Source: an uncultured Bacteroidota bacterium
GTDB lineage: Bacteria; Bacteroidota; Bacteroidia; Chitinophagales; Chitinophagaceae
DNA: 36,785 bases
Direction of reading: 5' to 3'
Assembly (NCBI GenBank): GCA_903887005.1
Contig: CAISOH010000034.1
Span: 1 to 36,785, forward strand
The position numbers and the translations under genes were made by a program. The notes under the pieces are model-generated. The model worked only from the letters and a program-made list of their open reading frames with translations, was not told the origin of the DNA and did not search any database. Positions 16,123-22,848 of the stretch are shown here, one piece after another. How positions within the stretch are numbered: the first letter of the stretch is position 1; each line of letters starts with the position of its first letter.

Positions 16123-16889
16123 TATGCTGTTATTTTATTTTTTACTGAAAGTAATTTTGCAAGAATACTTATGGATATTTCATCGGGTCCGTCAGCGCCA
16201 ATTTCAATGCCCAGTGGCATATCCACCTTCTCTAATGCCTCTTTGGTTCCTATACCATCTTCTATAAACATCTTTTTAGTTAGCTCCACTTTTCGCTGGC
16301 TTCCCATCATACCTAAATAAGCATATGGTTTATTGATACAAAAGGAAAGAATCTCCCGGTCAAACGGATGGCTGTAAGTCACGATAGTGATATAAGTACT
16401 TTCATCGAATGGTAGCGCTGCTAAAACCTGGCTGAACTCACCAAATATTTTATTAATACCGGTTAGTTTTAATTCTTCCAGGTAATCTTTGCGGTTATCT
16501 ATCACCGTTATTTCAAAATCAAAATCCAGTGCCCTTTTTGCAAGCGCAGACCCGGTATGTCCGGCCCCGAAAATGTACAGTTTGTTTTTCCTCATTACTG
16601 GTTCTATATACATATCCAAACTGCCTCCGCAAGACATTTGAAGTTGTTTCAGCAGATCATAGTGAAATAATAGTGGTTCTTTTGTTTTCAATACACCTAG
16701 TGCATCTTCGATCACTTTTTTTTCAATCCTTCCGCCGCCTATTGTTCCATATATTTTTCCATCCGGGAATACCAGCATTTTTGCCCCGGTGGTACGTGGA
16801 ACAGACCCTCTTGTATTTGTTATAATACAAAAGGCGAATTCACAATTCTGCGCTCTTAATTCCGCTACCTTTTCAAAAACATCGTTCAC
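16122..16889 (-). CDS. XdhC/CoxI-family molybdenum hydroxylase maturation factor
   Basis: 255 residues with a GTG start that overlaps the mocA-like stop (TAGTG). N-terminal XdhC_CoxI domain: NTRGSVPRTTGAKMLV, then GTIGGGRIE (about 25-60) and the MSCGGSLDMYIEP block with the conserved Cys (about 90-100). C-terminal Rossmann domain: LYIFGAGHTGSALAKRA (about 108-124), YSHPFDREIL and YLGMMGSQRK. Known role: binds and sulfurates the molybdenum cofactor before insertion into xanthine-oxidase-family enzymes. No such enzyme is encoded in the window. 4-Hydroxybenzoyl-CoA reductase, a molybdenum hydroxylase that feeds benzoyl-CoA pathways, is an obvious candidate client elsewhere. Confidence 0.9.
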   Translation of the reverse strand: MNDVFEKVAELRAQNCEFAFCIITNTRGSVPRTTGAKMLVFPDGKIYGTIGGGRIEKKVIEDALGVLKTKEPLLFHYDLLKQLQMSCGGSLDMYIEPVMRKNKLYIFGAGHTGSALAKRALDFDFEITVIDNRKDYLEELKLTGINKIFGEFSQVLAALPFDESTYITIVTYSHPFDREILSFCINKPYAYLGMMGSQRKVELTKKMFIEDGIGTKEALEKVDMPLGIEIGADGPDEISISILAKLLSVKNKITA

Positions 16890-17506
16890 TACAATATCTG
16901 GATTTTATTGTGACTTAAAATATGCTTTTGATAATCCGAAGGCAGGTTAATATTCAGGATACAATTTTCATCATCAATGTTTAATTTGTATCTGCTAAAT
17001 AGTTCCAACTCTTCACGCAAAGTATTTTTATATTCTTTTAAATGTAAAATCTTTTTAATTATTGCGGCTGAAATCAGTACCGGATGCCCCCCCTTATTAT
17101 TGTATTCAGGAGAAACATAGTCGGCGTTTGATCTATATGTAAGTAAGTTTTTGATGAGCTCCGTTGTTACGAAAGGGTTGTCAATATTTTGAATGAAGCA
17201 ATAATCTGCATTAGGTGATTCATTCAATCCAAGTTGAAGGGAATATAATCTCCCTTTTTCGGAGTAATAATTATTTACAATGCTTACCATGTCATTATTT
17301 ACCCCATCATCTGTAAAGTCTATATCTGCATTTTTTACAACAATAATTTTTTTCATTCCTGCTTTTTGATATACCTCTATTATATGTTGCAGAAAGTTTT
17401 GCTGCTCCGAAAATTTAAGTAGTGCTTTATGAGTTTTCATCCTGGATGATAATCCTCCGGAAAGAATAACACAAATGATATTTTCATTTTTCAGGAATGA
17501 TCTCAT
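16889..17506 (-). CDS. MobA-like NTP transferase (molybdenum cofactor cytidylyltransferase type)
   Basis: 205 residues. The nucleotide-binding start is VILSGGLSSRMKTHKALLKF (about 13-32), the LxGGxSxRMGxxK pattern of MobA/MocA with Gly replaced by Lys-Thr-His spacing. QNIDNPFV (about 110-117) supplies the metal-binding Asp, and KGGHPVLIS (about 138-146) is the MocA/MobA GHP motif. Being joined to xdhC suggests MocA (CTP, for xanthine-oxidase-type enzymes), not MobA. It is the first gene of the leftward operon and is clearly more AT-rich than its neighbours. A second possibility is a sugar nucleotidyltransferase, less likely next to xdhC. Confidence 0.8.
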   Translation of the reverse strand: MRSFLKNENIICVILSGGLSSRMKTHKALLKFSEQQNFLQHIIEVYQKAGMKKIIVVKNADIDFTDDGVNNDMVSIVNNYYSEKGRLYSLQLGLNESPNADYCFIQNIDNPFVTTELIKNLLTYRSNADYVSPEYNNKGGHPVLISAAIIKKILHLKEYKNTLREELELFSRYKLNIDDENCILNINLPSDYQKHILSHNKIQIL

Positions 17507-17602
17507 TTTTTTATTAAAATTTAGAAATAACTATCATTTCAATAATACTTCCTGGAAAGAATGGAATAATATGCAAATAAGAGATGTTTCTAAATAAAAA
17601 AC

Positions 17603-17616
17603 CTGATATAAATCAA
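17603..17616. promoter_or_regulatory. FNR/CRP-type operator, box 1
   Basis: CTGATATAAATCAA fits the FNR consensus TTGAT-N4-ATCAA at nine of ten defined bases; the core TGAT-N4-ATCA is a perfect palindrome. It lies 97 bases from the mocA-like start and 107 from the bcrC start. In Rhodopseudomonas and Azoarcus, FNR-family regulators (AadR, AcpR) control benzoyl-CoA genes. No regulator gene is in the window. Confidence 0.65.
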
Positions 17617-17624
17617 CCATTTTT

Positions 17625-17638
17625 CTGATAGTAATCAT
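17625..17638. promoter_or_regulatory. FNR/CRP-type operator, box 2
   Basis: CTGATAGTAATCAT has the same perfect core TGAT-N4-ATCA. Its centre is 22 bp from that of box 1, about two helix turns, so two dimers would sit on the same DNA face. It is 85 bases from the bcrC start. I could not place a convincing -7 box for bcrC; TACCTTAT near 17677 is the closest. Confidence 0.6.
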
Positions 17639-17722
17639 AATTCAAAGGATAAAGTTGTCGCAAATTGCATACTAATTACCTTATTGTAATAACAGGCATT
17701 TAGAGAAATAAAAAAACTACTG

Positions 17723-18898
17723 ATGAAAAAAGCACCGGAGCGCTTGACTTCCTTGTTAGATGAATGCAAAACTTTAGCATTCGATCTCAATTTTAATTAT
17801 GCAAAACAATGGAAAGCAAAATCAAAGTACAGGCTATTAGTGGGGTATCTGCCCATTTATGTTCCAAGAGAAATAATTCATGCCGCAAACGGACTTGCTG
17901 TAGGGTTAATGGGAGTTGGTGATCGTAAGCAAATAATAAAAGGCGATGCTTATTACCAATCCTATATATGTCATTTGCCACGTGGAATTATTGAAATGGC
18001 ATTAGATAATAACCTCGATAATTTCGATGGTTTTCTTTTCCCTTCTATTTGTGATTGTGTCCGCAATCTGAGCGGTATGTTCAAATTAGCAAAAAAAGGA
18101 AAGTTTTCCCGTTATTTCGATTATCCGCAGAATTTTGAAAAACACATTGGTGGAACCTTCTATCGTGAATTAAATGAAACTATCATCAATGATATGTTTA
18201 AAATAAACGACATGAAGATAACTACCCAGCACCTCAATGCTTCGATAGCTCTTTACAATCACAACCGGGATTTAATTGAAACGATTTATAATATCCGCCA
18301 GGAATTTCCATGGAGGTTATCTGCTGTTGACATTTATCATATTATCAGGGCAGGTATGGTCATTAATGTAGAGAAGCATAATGAGATGCTGGAGGAAGTT
18401 GTTAATCTGATAAGTGAAGATTTTGGGGAGCCTATGGATAATATCAGGGTAGTAATATCCGGTTCTTTCTGTGAACAACCTCCAATCGGAATGATCAAAT
18501 CAATTGAAATGGCGGGTTGCTATATTGTTGATGATGATTTTATGCTTGGTTCCAGGTGGATCCAGGGCCGTATTGATGATACTACCAATGATCCTTTAAA
18601 TGAAATTGTAGAAGCATTTCTTACAAAAAGTGCGCCTTCTTCAGCAGTTTATGATGTGCCGCATCCCAAAAGCGCGCGTCTTGTACAGCAGGTTAGAGAC
18701 AGGGGCGCAGATGGCGTTATCTTTTGCGCGGCAAGTTTCTGCGACCCGGCATTGCTCGACAGGCCTGACTTACAGAAGGCATGTGATGATGCGGGAATAG
18801 CACATATAAATTTCCAGTTTCATGAAAATACCGGCCAGTTTAAAGTAATAAAAGAACAGGCAGGGACATTTTCAGATTCAATAAAGTTATGGGTTTAA
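17723..18898 (+). CDS. bcrC: Benzoyl-CoA reductase subunit C (2-hydroxyacyl-CoA dehydratase family)
   Basis: 391 residues, usual size for BcrC/BadD. This subunit and BcrB hold the substrate and Fe-S clusters that reduce benzoyl-CoA to cyclohexa-1,5-diene-1-carbonyl-CoA. Visible: GYLPIYVPREIIHAANGL near residue 35 (family start), PSICDCVRNL with Cys110 and Cys112 as cluster ligands, SGSFCEQPP (about 250), DDFMLGSRW (about 271) and FCAASFCDPALLDRP (about 340-354). It is the first of thirteen rightward genes and starts with an ordinary ATG. The gene order C-B-A-D equals that of Thauera bcr and Rhodopseudomonas badDEFG. A 21-base hairpin lies between it and bcrB. Confidence 0.93.
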   Translation: MKKAPERLTSLLDECKTLAFDLNFNYAKQWKAKSKYRLLVGYLPIYVPREIIHAANGLAVGLMGVGDRKQIIKGDAYYQSYICHLPRGIIEMALDNNLDNFDGFLFPSICDCVRNLSGMFKLAKKGKFSRYFDYPQNFEKHIGGTFYRELNETIINDMFKINDMKITTQHLNASIALYNHNRDLIETIYNIRQEFPWRLSAVDIYHIIRAGMVINVEKHNEMLEEVVNLISEDFGEPMDNIRVVISGSFCEQPPIGMIKSIEMAGCYIVDDDFMLGSRWIQGRIDDTTNDPLNEIVEAFLTKSAPSSAVYDVPHPKSARLVQQVRDRGADGVIFCAASFCDPALLDRPDLQKACDDAGIAHINFQFHENTGQFKVIKEQAGTFSDSIKLWV

Positions 18899-18904
18899 CG
18901 GGTA

Positions 18905-18925
18905 GAGACGCAACGCTTGCGTCTC
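18905..18925. repeat. GAGACGCAA hairpin between bcrC and bcrB
   Basis: A perfect 9-bp stem (GAGACGCAA 18905-18913, TTGCGTCTC 18917-18925) with a three-base loop. No T run follows, and the downstream gene is part of the same enzyme, so it is more likely an RNA-processing or stability element, or a REP-like unit, than a full terminator. Confidence 0.6.
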
Positions 18926-18984
18926 CTGCTCAAAGTTTGACAGGTGATTTTTAAATGCATTTTCCACATTAATTCATATAAAAA

Positions 18985-20286
18985 ATGAGTAATCCTAAAG
19001 AAGCAATCAAGGAAAAAAGTATGGTCATTCAGAAAGAGATGCTGGCTAATCTTTTTACTGAACTGAGCAATGCGAAAGCGAATGGTAAGAAAGTAGTGTA
19101 CACATTTGTGCCGGGGAACCTGACGGAATTGATCCTTGCTATGGATATGCTTCCTGTTTACCCTGAGATTAATGCTCTCCAATCCGGTATGCGCAAAAAA
19201 TCAGGAGGCTATATAAAGGATGCAGAGAAGCTTGGGTTTTCTGAAGATGTATGCACATATGTAAAGTGCGACATAGGTATGATGCTCAATGGCAATATTG
19301 GCCCTACAGGCGAAAAACTTCCTGAACCTGATTTGTTGCTGTTAAGTTATACGGGTTGTTTCACTTTTCTGAAATGGTTTGAGAACCTCGAAAGGTTGTA
19401 CCCGGGAGTAGAAATAGCCATGTTGCATACCCCTTACCAGGAAGATGGTAAAATAACTGAAGATCAAATCAGTTATATGGTTAAGCAATTGAAAGAAGAC
19501 GTAATCCCAAAAATGGAAAAAGTAGCGGGGAAAAAACTGGATTACGACCGTCTTGGTAAAATGCTGGATAATGCCGCAAAGGCAGAAGACTTGTGGGTTA
19601 AGGTATTGGAAACTGCAAAAAACAGGCCGTCTCCTATTGATTCTTATTTTGCCGGTGTGTACTACATGGGCCCGTTGAATACCGCATTCCGCGGCACGGA
19701 AGAAGCAGTTCATTATTATGAAGAATTATACAAAGAAGTAACAGACAGGATGAAACTGGGATTGTGCCCTGTAACTCCCGAAGGTGAAATGAAAGAAGAA
19801 AAATTCAGGCTGGTTGTGGAAGGGCCTCCAAACTGGACAAACTTCCGCGAATTCTGGAAAATATTCTACGATATGGGAGCTGTAATTGTTGCTTCTACCT
19901 ATACCAAAGTTGGTGGTTTATATGATCAGGGTTTCAGGCATGAGCCGGGGAAACCATTGGAAAGCCTTGCCAAATATTGTATGGGTTGCTACACCAATTT
20001 GAATTTGCCGCAGCGTGTTGATCTGATCGAACATTATATTAAAGAGTATAAAGCGGATGGTTTCCTGATTAATTCTATTAAGAGTTGCAATTCATTCTCT
20101 GCCGGCCAGTTGTTAATGATGCGGGAGGTAGAGCAAAGATGCGGTATACCGGTTGGTTTTATTGAAAGCGACCTTGTTGATCCCCGTTATTTCTCTTATG
20201 CGAATATCAAAAACAGGTTAGAATCATACTTCCAGATGCTTGGACAGAGAAAAGTGATCATAGCACAGGAAGAAGCTGCAGTGTAA
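18985..20286 (+). CDS. bcrB: Benzoyl-CoA reductase subunit B (2-hydroxyacyl-CoA dehydratase family)
   Basis: 433 residues, usual size for BcrB/BadE. Cysteines are placed as in HgdB-type Fe-S subunits: Cys90 and Cys95 (VCTYVKCDIG), Cys125 (SYTGCFTF), Cys332 and Cys335 (YCMGCYTN), Cys368 (KSCNSFSAGQ). TFVPGNLTELILAMDMLPVYPE near residue 35 is the family N-terminal block (split here for reading: TFVPGNLTELILA, then MDMLPVYPE). It works with BcrC as the reducing module. It precedes bcrA by 26 bases. The third homologous subunit at 24989-26206 has three of these Cys positions but lacks Cys332 and Cys335. Confidence 0.93.
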   Translation: MSNPKEAIKEKSMVIQKEMLANLFTELSNAKANGKKVVYTFVPGNLTELILAMDMLPVYPEINALQSGMRKKSGGYIKDAEKLGFSEDVCTYVKCDIGMMLNGNIGPTGEKLPEPDLLLLSYTGCFTFLKWFENLERLYPGVEIAMLHTPYQEDGKITEDQISYMVKQLKEDVIPKMEKVAGKKLDYDRLGKMLDNAAKAEDLWVKVLETAKNRPSPIDSYFAGVYYMGPLNTAFRGTEEAVHYYEELYKEVTDRMKLGLCPVTPEGEMKEEKFRLVVEGPPNWTNFREFWKIFYDMGAVIVASTYTKVGGLYDQGFRHEPGKPLESLAKYCMGCYTNLNLPQRVDLIEHYIKEYKADGFLINSIKSCNSFSAGQLLMMREVEQRCGIPVGFIESDLVDPRYFSYANIKNRLESYFQMLGQRKVIIAQEEAAV

Positions 20287-20312
20287 TTAATCATAAAACG
20301 AAACTCAAAATA

Positions 20313-21734
20313 ATGAACAAGTATTATTTAGGTATTGACCTCGGGTCAACAACTTCCAAAGCGGTGATCATCAATGAGCAGGATGAGATTATAGGCCGTG
20401 GCATAACTAATACCCGCGCTAATTATTCAGTGGCGGCTGATATAGCGAGGATGGAGGCAATATACAATGCCCGTTTTTCTATCCTGAAGAAGAACCTCGC
20501 TAAGGAGATCGAATCAAAACCGCAATACAAGAAATATTTGTCTGACCTGGAAAGCGTTTTCCAGTACGAACAATTTAAGGTTAGAATTGATAAACTGGGC
20601 GATGAACTTCTGAAAACCTGCTACAATCATTTTGAAGGTGAAAGGCGCCTGGTGATGATTGATCATTTACGGATTATCCGGAAGGCCATCAAGCCCAGGA
20701 TCAAGCACCAGTATATTTATGAGAACCTCGGTGATAAAAATCAATTCTTCCGTGATATAGTATCTGAAAAATATAATGAAGAAGTAAACAAATTCGATAT
20801 TTCACTTTTTGAACCATTGATGACAATATGGGATAAAAGCATCACGGCTGCAGAAAATGAAATAGTGAATTTTGATTTCGAAGCCCTGATCACACAGGCT
20901 ATGGATTTGCTCCGGGAAAAATATGAAAATCTGCCTGACCAGGCTGAAAATATTCCGATTGAAGCAAACGCAACTTTTGACGCGGAAATGTATTTGCTGA
21001 AAGGCGACTTTAAAAATGTTTCTGAATCATTGCGTGACCGGATTGATGAAGTTGCAAACATTGAATTTAATATAGAAAACATGACCGGGACAGGTTATGG
21101 TAGGGCTTTGCTGCCATTTCCGCAGGAATGTATCAGGTCGGAAATTTTGTGCCATGCTTTCGGAGCCCATGCGGTATTCCCTGAAACACGTACCGTATTG
21201 GACATTGGCGGGCAGGATACCAAGGCCATCCAGGTTGATAAGTATGGTCTCGTAACCAGTTTCCAGATGAATGACCGTTGCGCTGCAGGATGTGGCAGAT
21301 ACCTTGGTTATATAGCTGATGAAATGAGTATTTCCCTGAACGAATTAGGCCCGTTGGCTATGCAGGCTGAGAAGGAAGTAACCATTTGTTCTACCTGTAC
21401 GGTTTTTGCAGGCGCTGAATTACGTGAGCTGACCAATATGGGAGAAAAAAGAGCGGATATCCTTGGTGGCTTGCATAAGGCGATAATCATGAGGGCTATG
21501 TCGCTGATTGCCAGGTCTGGCGGTGTTTTCAATGAATTTACTTTTACTGGTGGAGTCGCAAGAAACCAGGCCGTAATAAAATATCTCGCTCAGCTGGTAA
21601 AGGAAAATTATGGCGATAACATCAAAATAAACATTCACACGGATTCCATCTTCATGGGTGCATTGGGTGGTGCCATGTTTGCACGCAGGAATATTAAAAT
21701 TGATTTGCCAAGCGCAAAAAAGGTTACAGCTTAA
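20313..21734 (+). CDS. bcrA: Benzoyl-CoA reductase subunit A (ATP-hydrolysing activator)
   Basis: 473 residues. One of the two ASKHA-fold ATPase subunits that drive electrons into BcrBC with ATP hydrolysis. LGIDLGSTTSKAVII (residues 5-19) is phosphate loop 1. A long helical insert (about 45-240) separates it from GTGYGRALLPFP, DIGGQDTKAIQ, NDRCAAGCGRYL (Cys323, Cys327), ICSTCTVFAGAE (Cys359, Cys362) and FTGGVARNQAV. The insert is typical of the larger BcrA/BadF-type subunit. The [4Fe-4S] cluster bridges the two ATPase subunits through the paired Cys. Cys327 and Cys362 are extra to the minimal pair seen in BcrD. Confidence 0.93.
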   Translation: MNKYYLGIDLGSTTSKAVIINEQDEIIGRGITNTRANYSVAADIARMEAIYNARFSILKKNLAKEIESKPQYKKYLSDLESVFQYEQFKVRIDKLGDELLKTCYNHFEGERRLVMIDHLRIIRKAIKPRIKHQYIYENLGDKNQFFRDIVSEKYNEEVNKFDISLFEPLMTIWDKSITAAENEIVNFDFEALITQAMDLLREKYENLPDQAENIPIEANATFDAEMYLLKGDFKNVSESLRDRIDEVANIEFNIENMTGTGYGRALLPFPQECIRSEILCHAFGAHAVFPETRTVLDIGGQDTKAIQVDKYGLVTSFQMNDRCAAGCGRYLGYIADEMSISLNELGPLAMQAEKEVTICSTCTVFAGAELRELTNMGEKRADILGGLHKAIIMRAMSLIARSGGVFNEFTFTGGVARNQAVIKYLAQLVKENYGDNIKINIHTDSIFMGALGGAMFARRNIKIDLPSAKKVTA

Positions 21735-21737
21735 AAA

Positions 21738-21757
21738 GTCAAAATTCAAAATTCAAA
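21738..21757 (+). repeat. CAAAATTCAAAATTCAAAAG word after bcrA
   Basis: This simple repeat just after the bcrA stop is the reverse complement of the TTTTGAATTTTGAATTTTG words before dnaX (about 3040-3060). It is probably a dispersed short intergenic repeat. Confidence 0.45.
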
Positions 21758-21795
21758 AGATAAAGTCAAATAATCATACCTGAAAAATATATTTT

Positions 21796-22635
21796 ATGAC
21801 AGAGACAGTTTATACGATGGGGATAGATGTTGGAAGCAACTTTATTAAACTGGTATTGATGGAGTATTCTGATCAGCCAAAACTGGTTGACAAGCATACG
21901 GAAAAGATACGTAAGCGTAACCCCACCCAGGTTGCCGATGAAATGGTACAGATAATGCTTGATAAAAACAAGCTGAAGTACGAAGATGTGGTTTATCTCG
22001 CATCAACAGGTGAAGGGGATCTCGTAAAACGCAAGCGTGGCCATTTCTATGGAATGACTACCCATGCGCGTGGTGCGAATTTCTTCTTTCCTGAAGCCCG
22101 TACTGTAGTTGATCTCGGCGCATTATATGTACGTTGTATCCGTATAAATGCAGGAGCAAGAGTAGAGGATTATAAAATGACGGGCCAGTGCGCGTCTGGT
22201 TCCGGGCAATTCCTCGAAAATATATCCCGCTATCTTGGATTGAGTATTGAAGAAGTTGGAGAGGTTTCCCTGCAGGCGAGTAACCCTGAAATATCTTCGG
22301 GTATATGTGCAGTGCTTGCCGAAACAGATGTGATTAACATGGTATCGCGGGGTATAAAGACCGCCGACATTATTAAGGGTATTCACTTGTCCATCGCAGC
22401 GCGTGTCATAAAATTGCTTGGGGCATTGAAAGCGGAGTCTCCTATTATTCTTACCGGGGGGATGGCGCTTAATAAAGGAATGATACAGGCAATTGATGAG
22501 ACGCTGAAAGAAGGAACCAAAAAATTTGTTATCCATGCACATCCCGATTCCATATATGCAGGATGTATAGGAGCGGCATTGTGGGGTGGCTACCGTCATT
22601 TTAAATTGAAAGAAAAACAAGCAGTAGTGGCGTAA
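21796..22635 (+). CDS. bcrD: Benzoyl-CoA reductase subunit D (ATP-hydrolysing activator)
   Basis: 279 residues, the shorter ATPase subunit (BcrD/BadG). TMGIDVGSNFIKLVLM (about 7-22) is phosphate loop 1; STGEGDLVKRKRG, TVVDLGALYVR, MTGQCASGSGQFL (Cys132), GICAVLAETDVINM (Cys171) and LTGGMALNKGM follow in family order. The two Cys match the cluster-binding pair of HgdC-type activators. In DLGALYVRC the usual acidic residue after the Gly-Gly (GGQD or GGED in the other two activators here) is Ala-Leu, a difference also compatible with a non-equivalent BcrD site. It completes the four-subunit enzyme. Confidence 0.92.
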   Translation: MTETVYTMGIDVGSNFIKLVLMEYSDQPKLVDKHTEKIRKRNPTQVADEMVQIMLDKNKLKYEDVVYLASTGEGDLVKRKRGHFYGMTTHARGANFFFPEARTVVDLGALYVRCIRINAGARVEDYKMTGQCASGSGQFLENISRYLGLSIEEVGEVSLQASNPEISSGICAVLAETDVINMVSRGIKTADIIKGIHLSIAARVIKLLGALKAESPIILTGGMALNKGMIQAIDETLKEGTKKFVIHAHPDSIYAGCIGAALWGGYRHFKLKEKQAVVA

Positions 22636-22642
22636 GTCAAAA

Positions 22643-22674
22643 GGTTAATTGGTTAAAAGGTTAATTGGTTAATA
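22643..22674 (+). repeat. Tandem AAAAGGTTAATTGGTT words
   Basis: Two direct copies of a 16-base word, AAAGGTTAATTGGTTA, occur directly after bcrD. Similar short tandem words occur after dnaX and in the 36.3-kb gap. No function seen. Confidence 0.55.
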
Positions 22675-22678
22675 AAAG

Positions 22679-22790
22679 CCAGTGTTGTTTCAAGAATAGT
22701 AAACCCGAAGGGTTGGTATTATTATAGCAAAAACAACGAATAAAGATTAACCCCGAAGGGGTGACATTATTTACTCATAATGAACACTGG
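22679..22790. repeat. REP-like element: two CCCGAAGGG hairpins inside an inverted repeat
   Basis: CCAGTGTT (22679-22686) and AACACTGG (22783-22790) are perfect inverted repeats. Between them are two short palindromes, AACCCGAAGGGTT (22702-22714) and ACCCCGAAGGGGT (22750-22762), each followed by a similar AT-rich stretch. The CCCCGAAGGGG motif is common in Bacteroidota intergenic repeats. It lies between bcrD and the acyl-CoA synthetase gene and could mark a transcript boundary or 3'-end processing. Confidence 0.65.
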
Positions 22791-22848
22791 AAGTTTAGGA
22801 TGGGATTACTAATATAGCTTAAACAACACTGCATTAAATTTTAATAAA

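Noticed and set aside
22123-22620. 165-codon minus-strand open frame over bcrD
   Set aside because: Shadow of the conserved bcrD frame; Cys-rich, low-complexity protein without domain.
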